Source: Kingella oralis
GTDB taxonomy: Bacteria; Pseudomonadota; Gammaproteobacteria; Burkholderiales; Neisseriaceae
Assembly (NCBI RefSeq): GCF_014054985.1
Contig: NZ_CP059569.1
Coordinates: forward strand, 1,674,001 to 1,738,000
Direction: 5' to 3'
DNA: 64,000 nt
Made by a program: the position numbers and the translations under genes. Of this stretch, positions 24,362-32,929 are shown piece after piece; positions within the stretch are counted from its first letter, which is position 1; every line of letters starts with the position of its first letter. The notes under the pieces were generated by a model, which saw nothing but the letters and a program-made list of their open reading frames with translations, had not been told where the DNA came from and searched no databases.

Positions 24362-25174
24362 TCAATCCAAGCGCGTTTTGCCGCCCTGCCATTTTTGCCA
24401 TGCCCACATCACATAGCCCGACAGGCTGTATGCAAAAAAGGCGAGGAACAGAATCAGCGCGGGCTGTAACACCAGCAGCACAATCAGCATCAGCATGCCA
24501 ATCATGCGGGGGAACGAAATGCGGTGGCGCAGTTTGATTTCTTTGAAGCTCCAAAACGGAATTTGCACCACCATAGACAAACCGGCAAACAGGGTGAGCA
24601 GCAGCACCCAAATGCTGGATTGGTCAAAGATGCCGTCGTAGCTGCGGTCCAGCCATATCATGCCCACCATCAGCGCGGCGGCGGTGGGGCTGGGGATGCC
24701 GATAAACCATTTTTTGCTCACTTTGCCAATCAGCGTGTTAAACAGGGCAAGGCGCAGCGCGGCGCAGGCGCAATAGATAAACGCTACGCAATAGCCCAGC
24801 TTGCCAAATTCGTAAAGCTGCCAGTTATACACAATCAGCGCGGGGGCAACGCCAAAGCTCACCATGTCGGCAAGGCTGTCCAGCTGTTCGCCAAACGCGC
24901 TTTGGCTGTTGGTGAAGCGGGCGATGCGCCCGTCCATGCCGTCCAGCAGCATAGCGATAAACACGCTGATTGCCGCGCTTTCGTATCGCCCGTGCATGGA
25001 TTGGGTGATGGCGAAAAAGGCGGCGAACAGCGCGGCAAGGGTGAACGAATTGGGCAGGGCGTAGATGCTGCGTTGGCGGATGAGTTCGCGCTTGCTAGTT
25101 TTTTTGTGCTTGGCGCTGTGCGCGTGGTTTTCAGGCTGTGTTTGTTGCGGAGTTTCGGTTTCGGGATGATTCAT
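24362..25174 (-). CDS. pssA: CDP-diacylglycerol-serine O-phosphatidyltransferase
   Basis: PssA makes phosphatidylserine, the precursor of phosphatidylethanolamine, at the inner membrane. The CDP-alcohol phosphotransferase motif is complete: DGMDGRIAR followed by FGEQLDSLADMVSFG. The 270-residue protein has about seven hydrophobic segments and a hydrophilic N-terminus of 40 residues that includes a translated DUS (QPENH). This is the integral membrane (Bacillus/Neisseria) type of enzyme and not the E. coli peripheral type. The start ATG 25174 has the ribosome binding site AAGGAAA. Confidence 0.92.
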   Translation of the reverse strand: MNHPETETPQQTQPENHAHSAKHKKTSKRELIRQRSIYALPNSFTLAALFAAFFAITQSMHGRYESAAISVFIAMLLDGMDGRIARFTNSQSAFGEQLDSLADMVSFGVAPALIVYNWQLYEFGKLGYCVAFIYCACAALRLALFNTLIGKVSKKWFIGIPSPTAAALMVGMIWLDRSYDGIFDQSSIWVLLLTLFAGLSMVVQIPFWSFKEIKLRHRISFPRMIGMLMLIVLLVLQPALILFLAFFAYSLSGYVMWAWQKWQGGKTRLD

Positions 25175-25334
25175 GACGGGGTTTCCTTTTTTGTTGTAAC
25201 GGCAGGCGCGTTTTGATTTTCAGGCTGCCTATTTGGCGATGGGGGGGCGAATGTATGCCCGATTGCACCCGATATGGTAAAGGCAGCCTGAAAACGGTTC
25301 AACATGCTGTTCAGGCTGCCTTATGGCATGGCAA

Positions 25335-26144
25335 TCAGTTTTTCAAGCCCAACACATCCTGCATGTCAAACAAGCCGGTCGGATGGTTTTGCAGCCACAC
25401 GGCGGCGCGCACTGCGCCGGCGGCAAACGTCATACGGCTGCTGGCTTTGTGGGTGATTTCCACGCGCTCGCCATCGGTGGCAAACAGCGCGGTGTGTTCG
25501 CCCACAATGTCGCCCGCGCGGATGGTGGAAAAACCGATGGTTTTGGGGTCGCGCGCGCCCGTGTGCCCTTCGCGCCCATACACCGCGCATTCTTTCAAAT
25601 CGCGCCCCACCGCGTTGGCAATCACTTCGCCCATGCGCAACGCCGTGCCGCTGGGCGCATCCACTTTGTGATGATGGTGCGCTTCAATGATTTCAATGTC
25701 GTAGCCATCGTTTAACACGCGCGACACGGTGTCTAAAATATGAAAAGTCAAGTTTACGCCTACGCTAAAATTGGCGGCGAACACAATGGCGTTTTTCTGC
25801 GCGGCGTTGGCAATGGCGGCTTTGCCCGCATCGTCAAAACCCGTTGTGCCAATCACCATTTTGATACCTCTGGCGGCGCATTTTTCAATCAGCGGCAAAG
25901 ACGCGCTGGGGCGGGTGAAATCAATCAACACATCCGCGTCGTCCAAGGCGATGTCTGCATTGTCGGTTACTTTCACGCCGGTTTTGATGCCCAGCGCAAA
26001 GCCCGCATCCAAGCCCAATACGCCCGAGCCTGCGCGGTCCAGCGCGCCCGTCAAAACGGTGTTGGGATTGGCTTCAACGGCTTGCACCAGTGTTCTGCCC
26101 ATGCGCCCGTTTGCGCCCGCAATGGCGATTTTCAGTTGTGCCAT
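25335..26144 (-). CDS. dapB: 4-hydroxy-tetrahydrodipicolinate reductase
   Basis: DapB reduces the dihydrodipicolinate-type intermediate on the way to meso-diaminopimelate and lysine. The 269-residue protein has the nucleotide-binding IAIAGANGRMGRTL at its start, VLIDFTRPSA, GTTGFD, and the catalytic EIIEAHHHHKVDAPSGTAL region. I start at ATG 26144, which has a strong ribosome binding site (AAGGAG). The longer frame overlaps bamE. It follows bamE by 10 bases, forming a bamE-dapB operon divergent from fur, an arrangement also known from Neisseria. Confidence 0.95.
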   Translation of the reverse strand: MAQLKIAIAGANGRMGRTLVQAVEANPNTVLTGALDRAGSGVLGLDAGFALGIKTGVKVTDNADIALDDADVLIDFTRPSASLPLIEKCAARGIKMVIGTTGFDDAGKAAIANAAQKNAIVFAANFSVGVNLTFHILDTVSRVLNDGYDIEIIEAHHHHKVDAPSGTALRMGEVIANAVGRDLKECAVYGREGHTGARDPKTIGFSTIRAGDIVGEHTALFATDGERVEITHKASSRMTFAAGAVRAAVWLQNHPTGLFDMQDVLGLKN

Positions 26145-26154
26145 GATGTACTCC

Positions 26155-26538
26155 TTATTTTGCAGTTTGTTGAGACGCGGCGATTTGCTCACGCGCGTAG
26201 TCCAAAGCGTTGCCTTCAATGCGACTGACTGCGCCGTTGGCATCAAAATAAACGCTTAAATTGCGGTGTTCTTTAACTTTGTTGCCGCGCACCACTTCGT
26301 AAACATAATCCCAGCGGTCGGTGCGAAAAGCGTTGTTAAGCAGGGGCGTGCCGATTTCCATGGCGACTTGCTGGCGCGTCATGCCCGCGCGCAGGGCGAG
26401 CACGGCGTTGGCATCCAGCGGGATGCCTTGCACCACGGAAAGTTTGTAATAAGGCAGTTTTTCAACCAGTTTGGGCGTGCACGCGCTGAGCGCGGCGATG
26501 GCGGCGATGGCGGCGATGGCGAGAAGATGGGTTTTCAA
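26155..26538 (-). CDS. bamE: Outer membrane assembly lipoprotein BamE
   Basis: BamE (SmpA/OmlA) is a lipoprotein of the BAM machine that inserts outer-membrane proteins. The signal peptide ends in the lipobox LSAC. The mature protein has the conserved VVQGIPLDANAVLALRAGMTRQQV core and the LGTPLL-like IGTPLLNNAFRTDRWDY. I prefer the TTG start at 26538, which has an AAAGG site eight bases upstream and gives a normal signal peptide. ATG 26583 would add a hydrophobic 15-residue extension. It is the first gene of an operon with dapB. Confidence 0.88.
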   Translation of the reverse strand: MKTHLLAIAAIAAIAALSACTPKLVEKLPYYKLSVVQGIPLDANAVLALRAGMTRQQVAMEIGTPLLNNAFRTDRWDYVYEVVRGNKVKEHRNLSVYFDANGAVSRIEGNALDYAREQIAASQQTAK

Positions 26539-26650
26539 GGGCTTTGCCTTTCGTAAACAAAATGAAAATGGGAAAGATACCACAGCCGCCCCATGCGAAA
26601 AAGTTTATTGAAAACTTTTATTATTTAGGCTGGGGCTTGTGGGCGAAAAA

Positions 26651-26659
26651 TGCTATTAT
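26651..26659 (+). promoter_or_regulatory. Extended -10 promoter of fur
   Basis: TGCTATTAT matches an extended -10 element (TGn-TATTAT) 37 bases before the fur start codon. No good -35 hexamer is seen, as is usual for extended -10 promoters. I found no convincing Fur box here. Confidence 0.4.
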
Positions 26660-26695
26660 ACGGCATCTGTTTTTATCGCATTATAAGGAATTTGC

Positions 26696-27121
26696 ATGGA
26701 TAACATCGCGCAGTTAAAGGGAAATGGTTTGAAGGTTACCGGGCCGCGTTTGAAAATTTTGGATTTGTTTGAATCGCACGCGGACGAGCATTTGAGCGCG
26801 GAAGATGTGTACCGCATTTTGTTGGATGACGGCATTGAAGTGGGCGTGGCGACGATTTACCGCGTGCTCACGCAGTTTGAACAGGCGGGCATTTTGCTGC
26901 GCCATCATTTTGAAACGGGCAAAGCGGTTTACGAGCTGAACAAGGGCGAGCACCACGACCATTTGGTGTGCGTGAAATGCGGCGATGTTACCGAGTTTCA
27001 TAACGAAGAGATTGAACGCTTGCAGGATAAAATCGCGCAGGACAACGGCTACCGCATTGTGGACCACGCTTTGTATATGTATGGCGTGTGCGGCAAGTGC
27101 CAGAAAAAAGAGAAGCGGTAA
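26696..27121 (+). CDS. fur: Ferric uptake regulator Fur
   Basis: Fur, 141 residues, represses iron-uptake genes when loaded with ferrous iron. The winged helix contains GLKVTGPRLKIL and DDGIEVGVATIYRVLTQFEQAG. The metal sites include HHDHLVCVKCGDVTEF (residues 87-102) and the C-terminal CGKC pair, so structural zinc binding is likely. The ribosome binding site AAGGAA lies before ATG 26696. It is divergent from bamE-dapB, a conserved neisserial arrangement, and ends in a DUS-pair terminator. Confidence 0.96.
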   Translation: MDNIAQLKGNGLKVTGPRLKILDLFESHADEHLSAEDVYRILLDDGIEVGVATIYRVLTQFEQAGILLRHHFETGKAVYELNKGEHHDHLVCVKCGDVTEFHNEEIERLQDKIAQDNGYRIVDHALYMYGVCGKCQKKEKR

Positions 27122-27134
27122 TTTTGAACGATTG

Positions 27135-27177
27135 AGGCAGCCTGAAAACGGGAAACGGTTTTCAGGCTGCCTTTTTT
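27135..27177 (+). terminator. DUS-pair terminator with T-tract behind fur
   Basis: A 15-bp stem of opposing DUS copies (27135-27149 with 27158-27172) is followed by a run of T. This is a canonical factor-independent terminator for fur. Confidence 0.85.
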
Positions 27178-27364
27178 GTTTTGCGTGATGCGCCTGCGCA
27201 GGATGGGCGGGCGGATGATTGCATTCAATCCGCTCCGTGCGCGGCAGGCGATTGCGCCCATTCCGCCAACGCAAAGGCAGCCTGAAAACGGGCGCGGCGC
27301 GTTTCAGCGGAGCTAAAACGGCATAAAATGTTTTCAGGCTGCCTTTGGCTGTGGCGATGGGGGA

Positions 27365-27925
27365 TTACGCGCGTTTGCGGAATTCGCCTGTGCGGGTGTC
27401 AATTTCCACTTTGTCGCCGTTTTCAATGTAGGACATCACTTGGATTTCTGTGCCGCCAACCAAGCGTGCGGTTTTCATCACTTTGCCTGATGTGTCGCCT
27501 TTAACAGCGGGCTCGGTGTATTCCACTTCGCGCACGATGATGGTGGGCAGCTCTACGGAAATCGGGTTGCCTTCGTAGAACGTTACTTCGCAGTCGTCTT
27601 CCATGCCATCCACGATAAATTTGAGCGCGTCACCGATGTTGTCGGCTTCGATTTCGTATTGGTTGAATTCGTCGTCCATAAACACATACATGGGGTCGGC
27701 GAAGTAGCTGTATTTGCAGTTTTTGCGGCTTAATACCACCACGTCAAATTTGTCGTCTGCTTTCACGATGGTTTCGCTGTTTGCGCCTGTGAGCAGGTTT
27801 TTCAGCTTCATGGATACTTTGGCGGATGAGCGTCCGCCTTTGATGTATTCGGTTTTTTGCACGACCATGGGGTCGTTGCCAATCATAAATACGTTGCCTG
27901 CGCGGAGTTCTTGTGCTGTTTTCAT
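27365..27925 (-). CDS. efp: Elongation factor P, Arg32 type
   Basis: EF-P relieves ribosome stalling at proline runs. The 186-residue protein has all three beta-barrel domains, starting with KTAQELRAGNVF. The tip of the modification loop is KGGRSS with Arg at residue 32. EF-Ps with Arg32 are activated by EarP-dependent rhamnosylation, as known in Neisseria and Pseudomonas. Those with Lys use EpmA/EpmB. No earP is adjacent in this window. ATG 27925 is chosen because MKTAQEL is the family start. Confidence 0.95.
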   Translation of the reverse strand: MKTAQELRAGNVFMIGNDPMVVQKTEYIKGGRSSAKVSMKLKNLLTGANSETIVKADDKFDVVVLSRKNCKYSYFADPMYVFMDDEFNQYEIEADNIGDALKFIVDGMEDDCEVTFYEGNPISVELPTIIVREVEYTEPAVKGDTSGKVMKTARLVGGTEIQVMSYIENGDKVEIDTRTGEFRKRA

Positions 27926-28065
27926 TGGATTTTTTCCTAATCGGGTGGTAAACAAAGGGCGCGATTTTAGCTTGTTTTTGCTGTTTAATAAAGGGGATTG
28001 CCTGTTTTCAGGCTGCTGCGGTGTTAAAATCGGGGCTTGTGCATTGTTGTTTGGGAATGGCTGTG

Positions 28066-28188
28066 ATGAGATTGTTTGGATTGGTTTTGTTGTTGGCTGC
28101 GCTGTCGGGCTGCGCGGGCACTTATGCGCGGGGTTATGGTAATGAGCATGGTGCGGCGGGGATGGTGGGGCGTTCGTTTAGCTGGTGA
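28066..28188 (+). CDS. Tiny lipoprotein, 40 residues
   Basis: ATG 28066 opens a 40-codon frame with a hydrophobic signal (LFGLVLLLAALS) and lipobox LSGC at Cys15. The mature part of 26 residues is rich in Gly. It ends at TGA 28186-28188 and overlaps the GTG start (28185) of the nuclease gene, so the two are probably translationally coupled. I know no family. Its size and context suggest a real small lipoprotein, but a chance frame cannot be excluded. Confidence 0.6.
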   Translation: MRLFGLVLLLAALSGCAGTYARGYGNEHGAAGMVGRSFSW

Positions 28189-28913
28189 GCATGATGCGGA
28201 TTTTGAGTTACAACATTCAGGCGGCGATTGCGTCCACCAGCTATTTGAGCTATGCGCTGCGGCTGCATCGGCAGGTGTTGCCCAGCCCCGCGAAGCGGCA
28301 GGTGTTGGCGGATATTGCGCGCTTTATCAGCGATTTTGATGTGGTGTGCTTGCAGGAGATTGATTTTGGCGGGCTGCGCAATGGTTTTTTGAGCCAAGCG
28401 CAGCAGTTGTTGGCGCAAACGCCGTTTTCGCATTCGGTGTGGCAGGTGAATCGCGTGGTGGGCAAGCTGTCGCGGCATGGCAATTTGATTTTGAGCAAAT
28501 CGCCGATGCGCGAGGTGGTGAACGAGCCGTTGCCGAGCAAGATTAAGGGGCGCGGGATGCTGGCGGCGGAGGTGGAAACGGCGCGGGGGCGGCTGGTGGT
28601 GGCGAATGTGCATTTGAGCTTGGGGGCGGTGGACCAGTTTCGCCAGATTCGCTTTGTGCGGCAGAAGTTGGCGGCGTTTGAGAATGTGTGTTTGATGGGG
28701 GATTTTAATTGCCCGCCCGATGCGGAGCAGCTTTGTTTGCTGACCGACCACGATTATGCGCGGCTAACGCTGGATTCGCCCACCTACCCAAGCTGGAAGC
28801 CGAAGCAGTCGCTGGATCATATTTTTGTGAAAGGCAGCCTGAAAGGGGCTTGCCATGTGAGCCAGTTTGCGGCATCCGACCATTTGCCTGTGGTGTTGGA
28901 GGTGGATGGGTAG
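28185..28913 (+). CDS. Endonuclease/exonuclease/phosphatase (EEP) family protein
   Basis: A 242-residue EEP-fold protein (DNase I/ExoIII superfamily, metal-dependent phosphodiester hydrolase). Motifs are MRILSYNIQAA (Asn in the metal site), VVCLQEIDFGG (catalytic Glu), VVANVHLSLG, CLMGDFNCPP (Asp-Phe-Asn) and the terminal SDHLPVVLEV (catalytic Asp-His). No signal peptide is seen. The start is GTG 28185 or ATG 28191; the GTG overlaps the upstream lipoprotein stop. A DUS is translated as KGSLKG near the end. Substrate (DNA, RNA or phospholipid headgroup) is not determined. Confidence 0.85.
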   Translation: MSMMRILSYNIQAAIASTSYLSYALRLHRQVLPSPAKRQVLADIARFISDFDVVCLQEIDFGGLRNGFLSQAQQLLAQTPFSHSVWQVNRVVGKLSRHGNLILSKSPMREVVNEPLPSKIKGRGMLAAEVETARGRLVVANVHLSLGAVDQFRQIRFVRQKLAAFENVCLMGDFNCPPDAEQLCLLTDHDYARLTLDSPTYPSWKPKQSLDHIFVKGSLKGACHVSQFAASDHLPVVLEVDG

Positions 28914-28930
28914 GCGGGGATGGGATGATT

Positions 28931-28973
28931 AAAGGCAGCCTGAAAACGGGGGTAGGGTTTTCAGGCTGCCTTT
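28931..28973. terminator. DUS inverted pair terminator
   Basis: A 17-bp perfect stem (28931-28947 with 28957-28973) of opposing DUS copies, 18 bases behind the EEP gene. A further DUS pair follows before the end of the converging ape1. Confidence 0.8.
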
Positions 28974-29066
28974 GGCATGGGGTAATTAGCTCGATTACAA
29001 CGTTACTCTGTTTTCAGGCTGCCTTTGTTCACAACAACAGAGGCAGCCTGAAACGCATCAAACAGC

Positions 29067-30224
29067 TTATTTCACCAACGCAATCAAATCATTCGCCAAC
29101 ACATCGGCGGCTTGTTGATAGCCCAGTTTGGAAAAATGCACGCCATCCTTAGCCGCCAAGCCTTGTTCCGACCACGCTTTCATGCTGCACGCGCCGCCCA
29201 TTGCGTCTTGCCACGACCAATACAGCGTTTGCTCTTCTTGGGCAACGCGCATCTGCATGGATTGCACGGCATCCAGATACTCGGGGCGGGTGCCGCAGTC
29301 GCCTACTTTGGTTTTCAGCGATTCGGGTGCGCCGATGACCAAAATGCCTGCGTTGGGCAGCGTTTGTTTGATGAGCTGGATGTAGTTGCGCCATGTTTGC
29401 TCGGTTTGCTGCACGTCCAGTTTTTCGTTGAAGGCTTCGTTGGTGCCATAGGCAAGGATAACCAAATCGGCTTGGGTTTGCGCTAAATCGCCCAGCCAGT
29501 TTTGCCGCCATTTTGACCATTGGCTCATTTGCGCGCCGTTGATGCCCATCGCGGATAGGGTAACGCCTGCGCGTTGGTTTTCAATGTTCACCAAGCCGAC
29601 AGTCCACGGCATTGCGTCGTTGCTGATGGATAGCGGCAGCGTGGCTTGGGTGTAGAGCACTTGCCAGCCTGCGTTTTCAATCGGGATGTGTTGCCCGTTG
29701 ATGCTGAGTGTTTGGTTGTTGGCGGCGGGTTTAATAAACAGGGCAACGTCTTGCGTGCCTTCGCTGCCTTGCGCGGTGGAGTTGATGGTGAGGTCGCCGC
29801 CTGTGGTGGATTGGGCAATCACGCCGCCGAGCGGGAAGTCGGCTTGCGAGCCGCGGCTGGTGAGCGTTGCCCAGCCGTTGCTGTTGTAGCGCGGCAGCGC
29901 TTGGCGTTGCCCTTTGACTGCGCTGGGGTAAATCCAGCCGATGCCGCCGTTGCCCCAGCGGCTTTGCAGGCGTTGGCGCAGTTGGTCGGTGAAATAATCG
30001 CCCGCGGTGTGGGAATCGCCGATTTGCACGATGCGGAATTTGCGGTTGTCTTTTGCGCCTGAAATGCTGCGCAATTTTTTTACCCATTGCGGTTTGGCGT
30101 TGCCGTAGTTTTGCAGCAAGCCTGCGCTGCTTACGGCGGTGATGTTGTCGGCTTGGGCGGCTTGGGGGATGGCGCTGTTGAGGCTTAATCCGCCAAACAC
30201 GAGAATTACTTTTGCTATGTCCAT
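29067..30224 (-). CDS. ape1: Peptidoglycan O-acetylesterase Ape1
   Basis: Ape1 removes O-acetyl groups from MurNAc in the periplasm, which lets lytic transglycosylases act. The 385-residue SGNH protein has block I as GDSHTAGDY (nucleophile Ser), block III as YGTNEAF and the catalytic pair in DGVHFSKLG. A hydrophobic N-terminus with an AQA-type cleavage site suggests export. I start at ATG 30224 (ribosome binding site AAGGA); TTG 30233 would abut that site. It is the third gene of a tight pacA-pacB-ape1 operon. Confidence 0.9.
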   Translation of the reverse strand: MDIAKVILVFGGLSLNSAIPQAAQADNITAVSSAGLLQNYGNAKPQWVKKLRSISGAKDNRKFRIVQIGDSHTAGDYFTDQLRQRLQSRWGNGGIGWIYPSAVKGQRQALPRYNSNGWATLTSRGSQADFPLGGVIAQSTTGGDLTINSTAQGSEGTQDVALFIKPAANNQTLSINGQHIPIENAGWQVLYTQATLPLSISNDAMPWTVGLVNIENQRAGVTLSAMGINGAQMSQWSKWRQNWLGDLAQTQADLVILAYGTNEAFNEKLDVQQTEQTWRNYIQLIKQTLPNAGILVIGAPESLKTKVGDCGTRPEYLDAVQSMQMRVAQEEQTLYWSWQDAMGGACSMKAWSEQGLAAKDGVHFSKLGYQQAADVLANDLIALVK

Positions 30225-30236
30225 GTTGTTCAATCC

Positions 30237-31274
30237 TTATGGTTGCGCAAACTCAATTTTTTGCATGATGGCTTGCGCGAGTAGTTTTTGTCCTTCAACG
30301 GAAAAGTGGATGCCGTCTTTGCTGCGATAGCGGACGATTTTGCCGCCAATTTCTACCGAGTCGCTGTATTCGTTGCCGCCGTTGCTTAGTAGGTTGGCGG
30401 TTGGTATCCAAAATACTTTGTCTTTGAGATGCGCAGCGAACAGTTTGTCTAGATAACGCATTTGGTCATCCAGTTTTTTCTTTTTCATATAGGGCACGCC
30501 AAGCCAAATGACTTGGGCGTTGTGTTGCTTGGCGGTGTCCAAAATGCGATTGACGCGGTTTAGGTATTCGGCTTCCCATTCGGGCGTTTGGAATTTTAAA
30601 TACGCGCCGCCTTTGGGGTTGGGGAAATCCCACGGGTCGTTCGCGCCGAGAAACATCACCATCAGCCGTATATTGGGGTTTTCTTTGAAGGTTTGCTCAA
30701 TGGTGAGCGGCCAGTCAAAAAAGTTGGGGTAAGACAAGCCTGTGCTTTGTTTGCTGAGGTTGATGGAGGCGATGCCGTATTGTTGTTTGAGGCTTTGTTG
30801 CACAAAGGGGGCAACGCCTTGCATCAACGAATCGCCTGTAAAGAATACCACATCTCCTTGTCGTAAAACAGCTTTTTGTGGCGCGATGGGCTTTTCAGGC
30901 TGCCTCTGCTTGGCTTGGGCTGCGGCAGCGCGGGCTTGCTCGGCTTGACGTTGGGCGGCTAAACGGGCGGCTTCGCGTTGCGCGGCGGCTTGGGCTTCGG
31001 CTTCTAGGCGAGCGGCTTCTTGCGCGGCGGCAATATTGACGGGCAGTTGCTCGTTTTGGGCGGCAATCCAGTTTTTCAGGCTGCCTAATTGCTCGCTGGC
31101 GGCGTGTTGCCATTTTGCGCCTGTTGTCCATTGGGCGTGGGGGGCAAGGGCTTCCAGCGGGCTGGTTTGGTGGTAGGTTTGTTGCCAATAGGCGTTGATG
31201 GAATCTTGGCTAAACCACGTTACACAGGCGGCGGCTAGCGTGAACGAAAAAATGAGTGAGAGCTGGGTTTTCAT
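30237..31274 (-). CDS. pacB: Peptidoglycan O-acetyltransferase PacB (PatB-type SGNH)
   Basis: PacB transfers acetyl groups, supplied through PacA, onto MurNAc C6 hydroxyls in the periplasm. The 345-residue protein has an N-terminal membrane anchor, a charged Ala/Glu/Gln/Arg-rich coiled segment (about 80-125), then the SGNH domain (DUF459-like) with GDSLMQG, GANDPWDF and DGIHFSVEG. A DUS is translated within the coiled segment (RQPEKP) and another as GSLKN near residue 65. It starts nine bases after pacA and ends 12 bases before the ape1 start, so one transcript is likely. Confidence 0.9.
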   Translation of the reverse strand: MKTQLSLIFSFTLAAACVTWFSQDSINAYWQQTYHQTSPLEALAPHAQWTTGAKWQHAASEQLGSLKNWIAAQNEQLPVNIAAAQEAARLEAEAQAAAQREAARLAAQRQAEQARAAAAQAKQRQPEKPIAPQKAVLRQGDVVFFTGDSLMQGVAPFVQQSLKQQYGIASINLSKQSTGLSYPNFFDWPLTIEQTFKENPNIRLMVMFLGANDPWDFPNPKGGAYLKFQTPEWEAEYLNRVNRILDTAKQHNAQVIWLGVPYMKKKKLDDQMRYLDKLFAAHLKDKVFWIPTANLLSNGGNEYSDSVEIGGKIVRYRSKDGIHFSVEGQKLLAQAIMQKIEFAQP

Positions 31275-31283
31275 GCTACTGCC

Positions 31284-32738
31284 TTAGAAATTGGCGTAAA
31301 TAAAGTTGGGCAACCCTGATGGGGCGAAGGTGATGATAATCATCAGGGCTAGGGTGATGGGGATAAACCAAAGCCAAAGCGGGAGTTTTTCTAAGGCGGA
31401 TACGGCGTATTGGAACAGCTTGCTTAGCAGCGGGTAGGCGGCAAGCATCAGGGCAAATGCAGCGATTAAGCCGATGTTGTACCAATCGGAAATCGCCCAG
31501 CCTTTGCCGTTATACAGCAGGGCTTGGAACATCAGGCGCGCGCTGTCTAAATCGCGGGCGTTGAAAACCACAAACGTGAAGCACACAAAGTGAAACGTAA
31601 TCAAAATGGCGAGCGCTTTGCCGATGGGGATTTTGCCGATTTTGAGGTTGCTGAGTTTTCTATTTTTAAACAGCTTTTTGCCAATATTGAGCCACACGAG
31701 GGCGATGCCGTGCAGCGTGCCCCAAATCAGGAAATTCCAGCCATATCCATGCCAGATTCCTGAAAACATCATGGCAAGCAGCAGGTTGATTTGGGTGCGG
31801 GTGAAATTTTGGCGGCTGCCGCCCAGCGGAATGTAAACATAATCGCGTATCCATGTGGACAGGCTGATGTGCCAGCGATTCCAAAAATCCACCAGATTGA
31901 ACGCGCGCAGCGGCGCGGCGAAGTTTTCAGGCAGACTGAAACCGAGCAGCATGGCGATGCCGATTACAAGGTCGCTGTATCCTGCGAAGTCAAAAAAAAG
32001 CTGGAAGGTGTAGCCATAGATGGCGGCGAGGATGCTGAACCCGTCAAACTGCGCGGGGTTTTCAAACACGGGCGACACCCAGCCTTCGTCCAAGCTGCCC
32101 GCAAACCACCATTTTTGCGCGATGCCCGCCAATATCAGGCACACCGCCAGCGCAGGGCGCAGGATGCTGCGCGGGGCAGTGGTTTGGATTTGGGCTTGCG
32201 CGCCTTGGGCGATGCCGACCACTTTATTTTGATACGGCACGGCGCGGATGATAGGGCCCGATGTGATGGTGGGGAAAAAGCTCAGGTGCAGCAGCAGGTT
32301 TGCCCATGTGAACGGCTTGACCAGCGGGGCGCGGTGGGTTTCCACCAGATAGGCGATGGATTGGAAGGTGTAATACGACACGCCGATGGGCATCAGGATG
32401 TCCACGATTTCGCTTTGCCCGAGGTAGTTTTGCAGATAGGGGCGGAAGAAGTCGTAGTATTTGAACACGCCGAGAAACAAGAGGCAGCCTGAAACGCCGA
32501 GCGCGAGCCAGCTCTTGCCGTGTTTTTGCTGCGGGCGCACCAGTTGGCAGGCGATAAGGTGCACCCAAACGGACAGCACGGCAACGGCGGCAAGAAAGGC
32601 GGGGTTGGCGTGATACAGCCAGCCTGCGCCGGCGGCGAGCAACAGCGCGTTTTGCCATTTGGGGCGGCGGGCAAACGCCCAATAAAGCGGGAGAAACAGC
32701 AGCAAGAAAACGGCAAATTCAATGGAAAGAAGGGGCAT
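31284..32738 (-). CDS. pacA: Peptidoglycan O-acetylation membrane protein PacA (MBOAT)
   Basis: PacA is a membrane-bound O-acyltransferase that moves acetyl groups across the inner membrane for PacB. The 484-residue polytopic protein has the MBOAT features PIGVSYYTFQSIAY, SGPIIRA, FFDFAGYSD and the catalytic histidine in SGIWHGYGWNF. It resembles AlgI and PatA. It heads the three-gene operon. O-acetylation blocks lysozyme and controls peptidoglycan turnover; this role is known from Neisseria and is transferred here by homology and gene order. Confidence 0.92.
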   Translation of the reverse strand: MPLLSIEFAVFLLLFLPLYWAFARRPKWQNALLLAAGAGWLYHANPAFLAAVAVLSVWVHLIACQLVRPQQKHGKSWLALGVSGCLLFLGVFKYYDFFRPYLQNYLGQSEIVDILMPIGVSYYTFQSIAYLVETHRAPLVKPFTWANLLLHLSFFPTITSGPIIRAVPYQNKVVGIAQGAQAQIQTTAPRSILRPALAVCLILAGIAQKWWFAGSLDEGWVSPVFENPAQFDGFSILAAIYGYTFQLFFDFAGYSDLVIGIAMLLGFSLPENFAAPLRAFNLVDFWNRWHISLSTWIRDYVYIPLGGSRQNFTRTQINLLLAMMFSGIWHGYGWNFLIWGTLHGIALVWLNIGKKLFKNRKLSNLKIGKIPIGKALAILITFHFVCFTFVVFNARDLDSARLMFQALLYNGKGWAISDWYNIGLIAAFALMLAAYPLLSKLFQYAVSALEKLPLWLWFIPITLALMIIITFAPSGLPNFIYANF

Positions 32739-32929
32739 GGGGTGAAGCTTTGCGGGACGGGTTTAATGGCAGGATTTTTTTGAAAAAAGAGCCGAATTAT
32801 AGCGGAAAACAGCCGATGATGGCGGGGGATTGAACGGGATTGGATGCGCCAAAGGCAGCCTGAAAACGGGGAAAACCGTTTTCAGGCTGCCTTCATTCAT
32901 AATCCGGGCGGCTAGGGCTTTAATCCGCC

